47,563 nucleotides of DNA, taken from the NCBI GenBank assembly GCA_002238765.1, contig MPMZ01000019.1, positions 1 through 47,563 on the forward strand, in the 5' to 3' direction. This document shows, piece after piece, positions 26,179 to 37,749 of the stretch. Below the pieces are notes generated by a model that saw only the letters and a program-made list of their open reading frames with translations, had not been told where the DNA came from and did no database searches. A program made the translations under genes and the position numbers. The stretch is from Nitrospira sp. bin75 (lineage in GTDB: Bacteria; Nitrospirota; Nitrospiria; Nitrospirales; UBA8639). How positions within the stretch are numbered: the first letter of the stretch is position 1; every line of letters begins with the position of its first letter.

Positions 26179-26697
26179 ATGGCAATGAAGGACAAAGGTA
26201 ACCCCATCGTTGATATGTTGACGTTGCGCAGAGACTTATACTTTGTGATGAGTCTGCTTTTAGCTGATAAAGAGGTAGCCAAATTACATAACGTGGTTGA
26301 CTGGACAGAGGCTTTCCACGAAAACGAGGTGAGAAGGTTGATGCTATGGGTGGCGGCAGCGATGCGTGGCTTGCTGGACCTGCTGGACGAAGAAAAAGAC
26401 AACTTCGGCGGACAACATTGCGGGGAATATTGGGCTGATTTTGGAAGCGGCGAAATGGCAGACCTAGAATTCAGGCAGGCTTGCAATTCTGTTATTCATG
26501 CCAAAGAGATATTGCCTTATTGGATTCCAAAACAGGAATCAAAAAGAACGGTCAAGCGAGTTTATACTGACAGACTCACTGTACGGGGCACTCACAAAGG
26601 CAAGACAACTCGTGCACAGCTTGATATAATTGAATTTGTGCGGATAGCGGATACTTTGATAAACGCTCTTGGGGGGGCTGACAATGCCAACGAATAG
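26179..26697 (+). CDS. small helical protein, possibly HEPN-like
   Basis: The 172-residue protein is predicted mostly alpha-helical. It has a hydrophobic helix (RRLMLWVAAAMRGLLDLL), an aromatic/acidic loop (GEYWADFGSGEMADLEF) and RQACNSVIHAKEI. The last stretch, an Arg with a His eight residues on within a helix, loosely resembles the HEPN R-x4-6-H active site and is only a hint. No family is recognised. The 3' end overlaps the next gene by 14 bases, and a run of seven G just before it gives that gene its ribosome-binding site, so the two are coupled. AT-rich accessory DNA next to the AbiJ remnant. Confidence 0.6.
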   Translation: MAMKDKGNPIVDMLTLRRDLYFVMSLLLADKEVAKLHNVVDWTEAFHENEVRRLMLWVAAAMRGLLDLLDEEKDNFGGQHCGEYWADFGSGEMADLEFRQACNSVIHAKEILPYWIPKQESKRTVKRVYTDRLTVRGTHKGKTTRAQLDIIEFVRIADTLINALGGADNANE

Positions 26698-26908
26698 AGA
26701 TACCTACAAATACCATTTCAAGAAAGGCAACAAAATTGTTCACACAGGCATTACCAATGATATAGACCGACGTGAGAAAGAGCACCGGAGTGAACCTGGA
26801 TATAGCAAAGGACATATCAAGCAGGTCGGTCTCCGCACCACCCGTGACGCCGCCCTTGAATGGGAGCGGGAACAGGGGAAAGAGGGTAAACCGATAAGAG
26901 AGGAATAG
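26684..26908 (+). CDS. mini GIY-YIG-like nuclease domain protein
   Basis: The 74-residue protein starts at ATG 26684, preceded by a G-run eight bases upstream; earlier in-frame starts have no support. It reads YKYHFKKGNKIVHTGITND, then RREKEHRSEPG, GHIKQVGLRTTRDAALEWE. This follows the GIY-YIG layout: two strands (here YHF and HTG in the GIY and YIG places), an Arg/His-rich helix (xRRExEH) and a late Glu in AALEWE. Family members cut DNA, and stand-alone mini versions exist. The first signature deviates, so activity is unsure. Coupled to the preceding helical protein. Confidence 0.6.
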   Translation: MPTNRDTYKYHFKKGNKIVHTGITNDIDRREKEHRSEPGYSKGHIKQVGLRTTRDAALEWEREQGKEGKPIREE

Positions 26909-27189
26909 TATCTGAAACCGTCATGGGAATCAGAATCTCACTCCCTCGGCAACTCCAAGTTTTTCAATTAACATAATACTGCGTTCTTCTGCTCACGCCA
27001 CTATATCGCCGACAAGATTGTCATTGTCGCTTTGCGTATTCCTTGACTTCGGAAATAACGGCCTGCTAGAATTTTTCCCAACTGCTTGGTTTTATTTGAA
27101 AAATTCAATTTATTCATGAAAATAAATACGTAAAGTCAATGTGGTGCGAGAAAAACCTTTAGTATGACTTGAATATTGCGAGGGGTGTC

Positions 27190-30153
27190 ATGAAGGATTT
27201 TTTTGAGTTGGATCGTGATCTGATTCCGCAGTGGGGTCAGTTGGTTTCAAGGGTCGAGGGTTTTGAAGAAGATTGGGGTGCAGGCGAAGACGCCGATCAG
27301 GACAAGCTCCCCGATCCGCCCGCGGGCGTCAAGGCCGTCGCAGGAAATGGGTTCATTACCCTGAGTTGGGATGCCGTGCCCGATGCGATGTATTACAACG
27401 TCTACTACCAGACTTCGAAAGGGGTCAGCATCAAGCCGAATGAACTGACGCGTCCGATTGCGAGTCAAGACGATTTCAATCCTGTCATCGGGGTCACCAA
27501 GGAAAAAGGGAATTGTATTGAAGGTCCTGCCTGTCCCTACGCGCATAACGACCTTGCCAATGGATTGTGTTACCACTACGTGGTCACCGTTGTGACCGCC
27601 GATGGAGAGAGTCGTGAATCGGAAGAAGTCATGTCGATCCCTTCGCCGTACTTGCCCGTGATGCAGTTCGGAGAGGAAGGCGTCGATGACGGGGAGTTTC
27701 GCTCACCGACCGGTATTGCCCTCGATGGCGACGGCAACATCTATGTGGCGGATACCGACAATCATGCTATTCAACAGTTTGATAAGGACGGCAAATTTCT
27801 GGCTCGATGGGGCGGCGAAGCCGATTCGGAAGAAGGCATGTTTTATTATCCCCGAGGCTTGGCCACCGCTCCGGAAGGACACGTGTACGTGGCGGACAGC
27901 GGCAACAACCGCGTCCAGAAGTTTGATCCTGACGGGAATTTCTTGCATGCCTGGGGGAAGTTCGGTTTTGCCTGGCGTGGCGCCGAGGCCGGCCAGTTTG
28001 ACGTGCCTTGGGGCGTGGCCACCGACCAGCAGGGAAATCTCTATGTGTCGGACACGAGTAACGCTCGCATCCAAAAATTCCAGTCTGACGGCACCCCCTT
28101 GATCAAATGGGGAAAAGACGGGAGCTTCGACGGCGCCTTTTTCTATCCGCGGGGACTGACGATCGACTTTGCCGGCCACATTTACGTGGCCGATGAAGGC
28201 AATCATCGCATTCAGAAATTCGATTCCCGCGGCAATTTCCTGATGAAATGGGGAAGAGAAGGAAATGGGCTCGGACAGTTTAAATCTCCGTGGGGCGTGG
28301 CCTGCGATGCCTTGGGCAACGTGTACGTCGTGGACAGCGGGAACCACCGAATGCAGAAGTTCGATTCGAACGGCACGTATCTGTGTTCCTGGGGCAATCG
28401 TGGACTCACGGAGGCCCAGGTGAATTATCCTTCGGGCGTCGCGGTGGATAAAGAAGGGTACGTCTACGTGGTGGATAGCGGGAACTACCGGATCTTGAAA
28501 TTCGCACCCACGGAGGAAGAACTCGCCAGGGGCCGGGAAAAAGCCGACAAGGTCGCAGAAGCGGAGGGCGCCCCGTTGACCGTACCGTTGGTGGGGAAAC
28601 CCGGAGACACGGAGGCGATGCTCAGTTGGATGGAGGTGCCGGGCGCCGTGTCCTACAACCTCTATTTCAGCACCGATCCCGGCGTATCCAAAGAGACGGC
28701 GACTCGAATCGAAGGAGTGATGAGTCCCTACACCCACGCCGGATTGACGAACCATACGCCCTACTATTATGCGCTCACGAGTGTTGATGAGAACGATACG
28801 GAAAGCCCCCTGTCGAAAGAACAGGAAGTCATGCCCGTGTTGATCGACGTGGCCGCCCCGCAAAATCCGGATATCGTCCTGAATCACGGGGCGTACATGA
28901 CGAATTCGTTGGATGTGGTGGCGACCATTTCAGCCAGGGACGTGGATACCGGGGTGGCGGGCTATTTCATTTCTGAAAATCCCATGACTCCGGGTGCGAC
29001 GTTGCCGGGTTGGATCGAAGTCGAACCGGAACAGAAATTCGGGGCAACGATTCCCCTGACGTTATCCCCGGGTGACGGGCCCAAGACGGTCTATGCCTGG
29101 TTTAAAGACGTCGGCAATAACATCTCGGTCCCGGCCAGCGCCAACATTTTGCTGAATACCTCGGGGTATGTGTGTACGGGGAAATGGGGAAAACCGGGTC
29201 GTGGCGCCTCGTTGCTGCATGGCGGTGAATTCATGGCACCGCTCTACGGGTTGGCCATCGATCAACAGGGGTCCCTGTTCGTGATCGACAACGGCAACAC
29301 CCGTGTTCAAAAATTTGACAGAAACGGCAACTTCATTCTGCTGTGGGGAAATTTCGGGACGGCCAACGGGAATTTCAACAATCCCACGGGGATCGCCTGT
29401 GATGGAAAAGGTGACGTGTACGTGTGCGACACCAGTAACCATCGGGTGCAGAAGTTCGATGGCAAACTGGGCCAATACCTCGCAAAAATCGGTGGACGTG
29501 GAAATGGAGAAGGACAGTTCAATGCTCCCTGGGATATTGCCGTCGACCGGGTGCGGGGCTACCTGTACGTCGTCGACAGTGCCAATTTTCGCGTCCAGAA
29601 ATTCGATGAAGACGGTGAGTTCGTGATGCAGTGGGGCAGTTTCGGGAACAATGACGGGCAATTCTATTTTGCCCGTGGCGTTGCCGTCGATCAGAATGAC
29701 GGAATGGTGTACGTTGTGGACATGGGGAATCACCGGATCCAGAAGTTCGATACCAGTACGAACGTCCTCCCGCAGCTCGTCGCCAAATGGGGCGGTGGGA
29801 CCAGTCCGGGCCACGCGAGTAGCGCCCAAGCCCAGGAGCCGGGCCAATTCCGTTCACCCTGGGGGATCACGGTGGACGGCGGGGGCGACGTGTATGTCTC
29901 GGACACGGGGAACCAGCGGGTCCAAAAATTTGATCGGGACGGCAATTTCGTCACTCAATGGGGTGGATTCGGTAATGCCGAAGGGCAATTCAACTTTCCC
30001 TATGGGCTTGCGGTGGATCATAGAGGGCACGTGTTCGTGGTCGATAGCGGCAATATGCGCGTCCAACACTTCATGCCGGCCGAAGACGCCGAAGAGTTCC
30101 TGCGAGAGGAAGCGGAGGAAACGGTGGCGGCTCTTCCGGAAAGTGACGCGTAA
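27190..30153 (+). CDS. NHL-repeat protein with two six-bladed propellers and FN3 domains
   Basis: The start is ATG 27190, with GAGGGG six bases upstream; an earlier TTG at 27169 is less likely. The 987-residue protein has an FN3-like unit (about 35-150, PPAGVKAVAGNGFITLSWD), six NHL repeats (about 160-440, pattern GQFxxPxGVAxDxxGxxYVxDxGNxRxQKF), a second FN3 (about 465-550), an Ig-like unit (about 555-665) and six more NHL repeats (about 670-965). Each set of six would form one beta-propeller. No signal peptide is seen, which is odd for such an extracellular-looking design. NHL propellers bind proteins or RNA; the partner here is unknown. The upstream 26909-27189 is AT-rich with likely promoter and no gene. 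Confidence 0.85.
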   Translation: MKDFFELDRDLIPQWGQLVSRVEGFEEDWGAGEDADQDKLPDPPAGVKAVAGNGFITLSWDAVPDAMYYNVYYQTSKGVSIKPNELTRPIASQDDFNPVIGVTKEKGNCIEGPACPYAHNDLANGLCYHYVVTVVTADGESRESEEVMSIPSPYLPVMQFGEEGVDDGEFRSPTGIALDGDGNIYVADTDNHAIQQFDKDGKFLARWGGEADSEEGMFYYPRGLATAPEGHVYVADSGNNRVQKFDPDGNFLHAWGKFGFAWRGAEAGQFDVPWGVATDQQGNLYVSDTSNARIQKFQSDGTPLIKWGKDGSFDGAFFYPRGLTIDFAGHIYVADEGNHRIQKFDSRGNFLMKWGREGNGLGQFKSPWGVACDALGNVYVVDSGNHRMQKFDSNGTYLCSWGNRGLTEAQVNYPSGVAVDKEGYVYVVDSGNYRILKFAPTEEELARGREKADKVAEAEGAPLTVPLVGKPGDTEAMLSWMEVPGAVSYNLYFSTDPGVSKETATRIEGVMSPYTHAGLTNHTPYYYALTSVDENDTESPLSKEQEVMPVLIDVAAPQNPDIVLNHGAYMTNSLDVVATISARDVDTGVAGYFISENPMTPGATLPGWIEVEPEQKFGATIPLTLSPGDGPKTVYAWFKDVGNNISVPASANILLNTSGYVCTGKWGKPGRGASLLHGGEFMAPLYGLAIDQQGSLFVIDNGNTRVQKFDRNGNFILLWGNFGTANGNFNNPTGIACDGKGDVYVCDTSNHRVQKFDGKLGQYLAKIGGRGNGEGQFNAPWDIAVDRVRGYLYVVDSANFRVQKFDEDGEFVMQWGSFGNNDGQFYFARGVAVDQNDGMVYVVDMGNHRIQKFDTSTNVLPQLVAKWGGGTSPGHASSAQAQEPGQFRSPWGITVDGGGDVYVSDTGNQRVQKFDRDGNFVTQWGGFGNAEGQFNFPYGLAVDHRGHVFVVDSGNMRVQHFMPAEDAEEFLREEAEETVAALPESDA

Positions 30154-30185
30154 GAGCCACCTGACTCGATTTCGTGTGCTGAGCA

Positions 30186-30220
30186 AGGCCCCCGCGGTGG
30201 TATGTGCCGTCCGGGGGCCT
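30186..30220 (+). terminator. Rho-independent-like terminator of the NHL gene
   Basis: AGGCCCCCG (30186-30194) pairs perfectly with CGGGGGCCT (30212-30220) across a 17-base loop. It is followed by AGTTTTAA, 33 bases after the NHL stop. A strong GC stem with a short T-run supports termination. Confidence 0.75.
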
Positions 30221-30372
30221 AGTTTTAACGAATCCTGATAGAAAGCGAGAACCTCGTCATTTTTTCGGATTTCTCTCGCAAGGATTCTGGCAACATACAA
30301 AATCAACCACCATACTTAACCATCCACTAAAGCGGTATGTCTTCAGTAGTTTTGTACAGATAGAGGATTCTT

Positions 30373-32081
30373 ATGGCAAAGGCTGAAGCAACCGTAGAAG
30401 AGTTGGTGGGTATGATCGAGCGCGGTGAGTTGCGCTTGCCTGAGATGCAACGCCGCTATGTCTGGCGCTCGACCCGCGTGCGAGACTTGCTCGATTCGCT
30501 TTACCGTGGCTATCCCTCGGGCGCTATCCTGTTATGGGAAACGGATGAAAAGGTGCCGCTTCAGGATATGGCGATCAAGCAGAGTGACAATCCCTACGTG
30601 AGCACTCGCCTGCTGCTTGACGGCCAGCAGCGTCTTACTTCGTTGGCTGCGGTCATCCGTGGCAAATTGGTCACCGTAGGTGGTCGCAAAAAGCCCATTG
30701 AGTTGCTTTTCAATCTCGAACACCCCGACAAATTATCCTTGGTTACTGAAGTATACGAAGATGGTTCTGACGACGAAAATGAGGAGGAACGCATTGAGGA
30801 CGAAGCCGATTCTACCGAAGATGAACTACAGGAGCGCTTCAACCGTATGACCTTCGTCGTCGCTACGAAAAAGCTTGCTAGGCTACCGCATTGGGTCAGG
30901 GTGAGTGATGTATTCAGGACCGACAACGATGCAGCCTTTCTTAATCAGGCTGGTGTGAAGGACTTCAACGACCCGAATTATGAGCGTTACAGCCAGCGGC
31001 TGGGCCGGCTACGAGCCATTCGCAGGTACTCCTACCGAATGGATGTCTTGGAGCGTTCACTCTCCTACGACGAGGTCACCGAGATTTTCGTACGGGTAAA
31101 TTCACTTGGCGCTAAACTGCGAAGTTCAGACTTGGCCCTGGCACAAATCACCGCCAAGTGGCGGAACTCCCTGAAAGAATTTCAAACGTTTCAGCAGGAT
31201 TGTAATCGGGCGGGCTTTGCTCTCGACTTGGGAAGCGTTCATCTACGAAGCTTGGTGGCCTTCGCCACTGGACAGTCTCGCTTTCTCACTGTCGGTGGCT
31301 TAAGTCTTGATGTTTTGCAAGCGGGCTGGAAGGAGAGTCGTCGCGGTATGGAATTTGCCTTGAACTTCATGCGCAGCAACGCGAAGATCGAGAGTCCAGC
31401 GTTGCTTGCTTCTCCCTTCATCCTAATCACAGTGGCCTACTATGGGCACAAACGCGACTATTCCTTATCGCCTGAGGAGTCGGAGCAACTGCGTCGTTGG
31501 GTGCTTTTGGCCAATGCCAAAGGCCGATATTCACGAGGTTCAAGCGAAACCATCCTAGACCAAGATCTCCTAATTCTACGCGAGGGCAGAGGTGCAAATG
31601 AACTCATGGATGGTCTGCGCCGCCAAGTCGGTCGTCTTGATATTACACCCGAGGAGCTAGAAGGCCGCAACCAACGTAGCGCTCTTTTCAAGACTATGTT
31701 TCTTGCTTTTCGTGCCGCTGGGGCGAAAGACTGGCGCTCGAATTTGGCTATCGCAATTAATCACAAGGGTGCCAACACAAACTTCAATTTCACCACATCT
31801 TTCCCAAAGCGGTGCTTAAGGGAACTTATTCTGTTCGTGAGGCGGATGACATCGCCAACCTCTGCTTCATCTCTGGCCAGATGAACCGGCAGATCAGTAA
31901 CAAGACACCACAGACCTATTTTCCTGACATCATCAAGAAGGTAGGCCACGAACCGTTTGCGGCCCAGTGCATTCCGATGGATGAGAAAGTTCTTAATCTG
32001 GAAGCGTATAGGACCTTCCTCGTCAAGCGTCGGAATCAGGTAGCGGTGCGACTAAATGAGTTCTTGCAGGGTGCTCGTTGA
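30373..32081 (+). pseudogene. DUF262-HNH (GmrSD-like) restriction protein broken by a frameshift
   Basis: The first frame (30373-31884) holds a DUF262 domain: LRLPEMQRRYVW (21-31), SLYRGYPSGAILLW (42-55), LLLDGQQRLTSL (80-91). The family has ParB/Srx-type nucleotide-binding function in Type IV modification-dependent restriction. The second frame (from about 31791) supplies HHIFPKAVLKGTYSVREADD, ANLCFISGQMNRQI and the tail to 32081. This is the HNH (DUF1524-like) nuclease end. The two are joined only by shifting -1 between 31761 and 31790, as if one base were lost. No slippery heptamer is seen there. It is either a decayed gene or a sequence error. The joined protein would be about 570 residues. 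Confidence 0.8.
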
Positions 32082-32116
32082 TGATTTATAGCGGACCGGT
32101 CGATGGGGTCGAGAGG

Positions 32117-32142
32117 ACCGGCACGAAGTGGGGCGTGCCGGT
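32117..32142. terminator. perfect 9-bp hairpin between convergent genes
   Basis: ACCGGCACG (32117-32125) and CGTGCCGGT (32134-32142) pair exactly around an eight-base loop. It sits between the DUF262 gene (+) and the DUF1640 paralogue (-). No T-run on either side, so bidirectional termination is plausible but weakly supported. Confidence 0.45.
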
Positions 32143-32155
32143 GCGGAAGGATGCC

Positions 32156-32440
32156 CTATAACAGCTTGATGAGAGCGACAATCAACCCGCCCTGGGCAAT
32201 CAGGGCACCAAACATCCATTTCAGCAGGTCGACCTTGAGGGCTTCCATATTGGCCTTGGTTTCTTGCCGTAGGGCTTCAATATCCCGCTGGATAATGGCT
32301 ATATCGGCCTTGGTGGCCAAATTGCCGTTGAGTAGATTGACTTGCTCGACGGCAAGGGCCTCGGCCTGCTCCTCGGTAAAGCCTTTTTCTGTCAGGTGTT
32401 TGACGAATTTATGGGTGTCGAACGCGATGGCGTCACTCAT
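32156..32440 (-). CDS. DUF1640 / CCDC90-like coiled-coil protein (second copy)
   Basis: The 94-residue paralogue of the gene at 24013-24285 has the same plan. IAFDTHKFVKHLTEKGF is at the start, followed by a helix with EEQAEALAVEQVNLL, the shared NLATKADIAIIQ and a heptad region. A C-terminal anchor (LKWMFGALIAQGGLIVALIKLL) ends it. Identity is highest at the two ends and in ATKAD. The start ATG at 32440 has no clear Shine-Dalgarno. It is a lone minus-strand gene between the DUF262 gene and guaB. Function unknown. Confidence 0.8.
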   Translation of the reverse strand: MSDAIAFDTHKFVKHLTEKGFTEEQAEALAVEQVNLLNGNLATKADIAIIQRDIEALRQETKANMEALKVDLLKWMFGALIAQGGLIVALIKLL

Positions 32441-32648
32441 GGGGGAATTCTAAAGCGGTCGCGTCATCGAATGCAACATGTGGACCCAGTGGAGCCGATG
32501 GAGGCGTTGAAGGGCTCTTTATTTACCGTCGATTTTTTTGGAAAAACTTGCTAAGCTGGTTTCGCATTTTTTCTCACCGGTTTTTGTTCATCGACAACGG
32601 TACGGTTTCTCCCATGATGACGCGTTCATAGGGGTGTCTATTTTCTGA

Positions 32649-35724
<3,076 letters not shown>

Positions 35725-35816
35725 GAAGAGTGTCTGGACAGTTTTCGATAAAGCCGATAATCACCGGCAGGGATTTACGCAGATAGCGCGCCGTTAAGTG
35801 TTATTGAGGGACTAAG

Positions 35817-37742
35817 ATGCGTCTTGCAGAAATCAAAATAAAAATTTTTCGTTCTTTTGAAGATGAAACCATTGTACTGGACGATTATACCTGCCTCGTT
35901 GGACCAAATGGGGCTGGTAAATCCAACGTGCTGCAGGCGCTCAACTTATTCTTTAGAAATACAGCGGCTGCCTCTGTTGATTTGTTGAAGTTATCCGACG
36001 AGGATTTTCATCACAAGAACATTGAGAGACCCGTTGAAGTTGAGTTGAAGTTTGAACAGCTATCACCGGACGCACAACAGGACTTCAAAGCATACTACAG
36101 GAGCGGCAAGCTTATAATATCGGCCGTTGCAGCATGGGATCCGCAAGCTGGTTGTGCTGAAGTAAAACAGTACGGGTCAAGATTTGTTATGGCCGCTTTT
36201 GCGCCATACTTTGCAGCAAATGAGAACAGAGCTGGGGCTCCAGAATTAAAGGGCATTTACTCAGAGTTGCGGCGACAGTTTTCTGATCTGCCCGCGGTGA
36301 CTACAAAAGGAGATATGGAATCAGCACTCCGTGCTTACGAAGAGGGGCATCTGGAACAATGTGAGTTTGTATCGAGCCCGAATCAATTTTATGGGTGGAG
36401 TAAAGGAGAGAATCGGCTGCGTAAATATCTTCAGTGGGTCTATGTGCCTGCTGTCAAGGATGCCACTACGGAACAAGATGAGGGGCGTGCGACAGCTCTG
36501 GGGCAGCTCCTGGAAAGAACGATAAGGTCTAAAGTGAACTTTCAGGAACAGATCGATGAGTTGCGAAAAGATGTAGCAAACAAGTACGGAAAGATCATTC
36601 AGAAGGAGCAAAATGTCCTTGATGGTCTAAGCGATTCGCTTACTCGTCGGATACAGGAGTGGACTCATTCAGGTGCCAAAATCAGGCTCAACTGGCATTA
36701 CAATCCAGATAAATCTTTTACTGTCAACGAGCCGCTAGCAAGATTGGCTGTCGGCGAGCATGATTTTTTGGGTGAGCTTGTCCGCCTAGGTCATGGTCTT
36801 CAAAGGACCGTGTTTGTGTCCCTTCTTCAGGAGTTCGCTGCAAACGAGGAAGGAGACATGCCGACGCTTCTCCTTGGGTTCGAGGAACCGGAGCTGTACC
36901 AGCACCCCCCTCAATCTCGGCATATGGCGAGCCTATTGGAAGAGCTATCAACAAAGAGCGCTCAGATCCTTCTGAGCACGCATAGCCCTTACTTCGTATC
37001 TGGTAAGGGCTTTGAAAATATTCGCATGATCCGTAAGTCAGCTGATGACAGAAAGTCGATCACATCCCAAGTGACGCATAAAAATATTTCCGACAGGCTA
37101 GGCGAAGCATTGGGGGAGGCTCCGCGTTCACTGACAAGTACTATGGCCGCTATCGAGCAAATAATGCAGCCATCTCAGAATGAACTATTTTTTGCGAGCG
37201 TCGTGGTATTGGTCGAGGGAATTGAAGATGTTGCGTATATATCAACTCACTTGAACTTGACAGGTCGTTGGGATGAATTTCGGAAACACGGCTGCCATTT
37301 TGTGATCGCAAGCGGAAAGCGGAATCTAAGTCGGCCATTGGCTACTGCCAATGGACTTGGGATTCCAGTGTTCGTTGTATTTGATTCGGACGCGGAGGCC
37401 AACCGCCAAAATCCAGGGAACCATCCTCGCGACAACCGCTGCATTTTATCGCTATGCGGAGCACATAACGCAGATCCTATGCCGCATGGCGCGTATTGGG
37501 GTGATAATGCTGTGATGTGGCACTCGAATATTGCCGACATAGTGCATTCAGATTTTGGGCAGGGAGTATGGGATAGTTCTGAGCATACTGCCAAGCAAGA
37601 GCAGGGATTCTTGGAGGGCGTTAATAGAAAAAACTCCTTGCTGGTAACTGCAACGTTAGAAGTTCTCTATAAGCAAGGAAAGCGATCGAAGATACTGGAA
37701 CAGCTTTGCGCGAGAATCCTTGAATTCGCTGAGACACACTAG
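35817..37742 (+). CDS. OLD-family ATP-dependent endonuclease (ABC ATPase + TOPRIM)
   Basis: The 641-residue protein has a Rad50/RecF-type ATPase with LVGPNGAGKSNVLQALNLF (Walker A 29-36). The second half of the ATPase contains LLLGFEEPELYQHP (Walker B, E356/E357) and LLSTHSPYFVSG (His switch). The C-terminal TOPRIM has VVLVEGIEDVAYI (E467) and VFDSDAEAN (D523, D525). This is the OLD/GajA layout: DNA-binding ATPase plus metal-dependent nickase/nuclease. The ATG follows GAGGGA. Seven bases separate its stop from the next gene. The DNA is visibly more AT-rich than guaA. Standalone OLD, Gabija and PARIS proteins are defence effectors; this one sits beside Mre11/Rad50-like genes. Confidence 0.88.
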   Translation: MRLAEIKIKIFRSFEDETIVLDDYTCLVGPNGAGKSNVLQALNLFFRNTAAASVDLLKLSDEDFHHKNIERPVEVELKFEQLSPDAQQDFKAYYRSGKLIISAVAAWDPQAGCAEVKQYGSRFVMAAFAPYFAANENRAGAPELKGIYSELRRQFSDLPAVTTKGDMESALRAYEEGHLEQCEFVSSPNQFYGWSKGENRLRKYLQWVYVPAVKDATTEQDEGRATALGQLLERTIRSKVNFQEQIDELRKDVANKYGKIIQKEQNVLDGLSDSLTRRIQEWTHSGAKIRLNWHYNPDKSFTVNEPLARLAVGEHDFLGELVRLGHGLQRTVFVSLLQEFAANEEGDMPTLLLGFEEPELYQHPPQSRHMASLLEELSTKSAQILLSTHSPYFVSGKGFENIRMIRKSADDRKSITSQVTHKNISDRLGEALGEAPRSLTSTMAAIEQIMQPSQNELFFASVVVLVEGIEDVAYISTHLNLTGRWDEFRKHGCHFVIASGKRNLSRPLATANGLGIPVFVVFDSDAEANRQNPGNHPRDNRCILSLCGAHNADPMPHGAYWGDNAVMWHSNIADIVHSDFGQGVWDSSEHTAKQEQGFLEGVNRKNSLLVTATLEVLYKQGKRSKILEQLCARILEFAETH

Positions 37743-37749
37743 GGCTCTC

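Noticed and set aside
27703-28887. Long open frame antisense to the NHL gene
   Set aside because: It is the complement of the repetitive NHL coding sequence, whose codon bias keeps the reverse frame open. Its composition (many His, Val, Arg repeats) is not protein-like.
27660-30090. Regular periodic sequence that could suggest a CRISPR-like array
   Set aside because: The periodicity is codon-phased and encodes NHL repeats. No identical repeats with unique spacers exist.
31761-31790. Programmed -1 frameshift as an explanation for the DUF262-HNH gene
   Set aside because: The direction fits, but no X-XXY-YYZ heptamer occurs in the 30-base window where the shift must happen.
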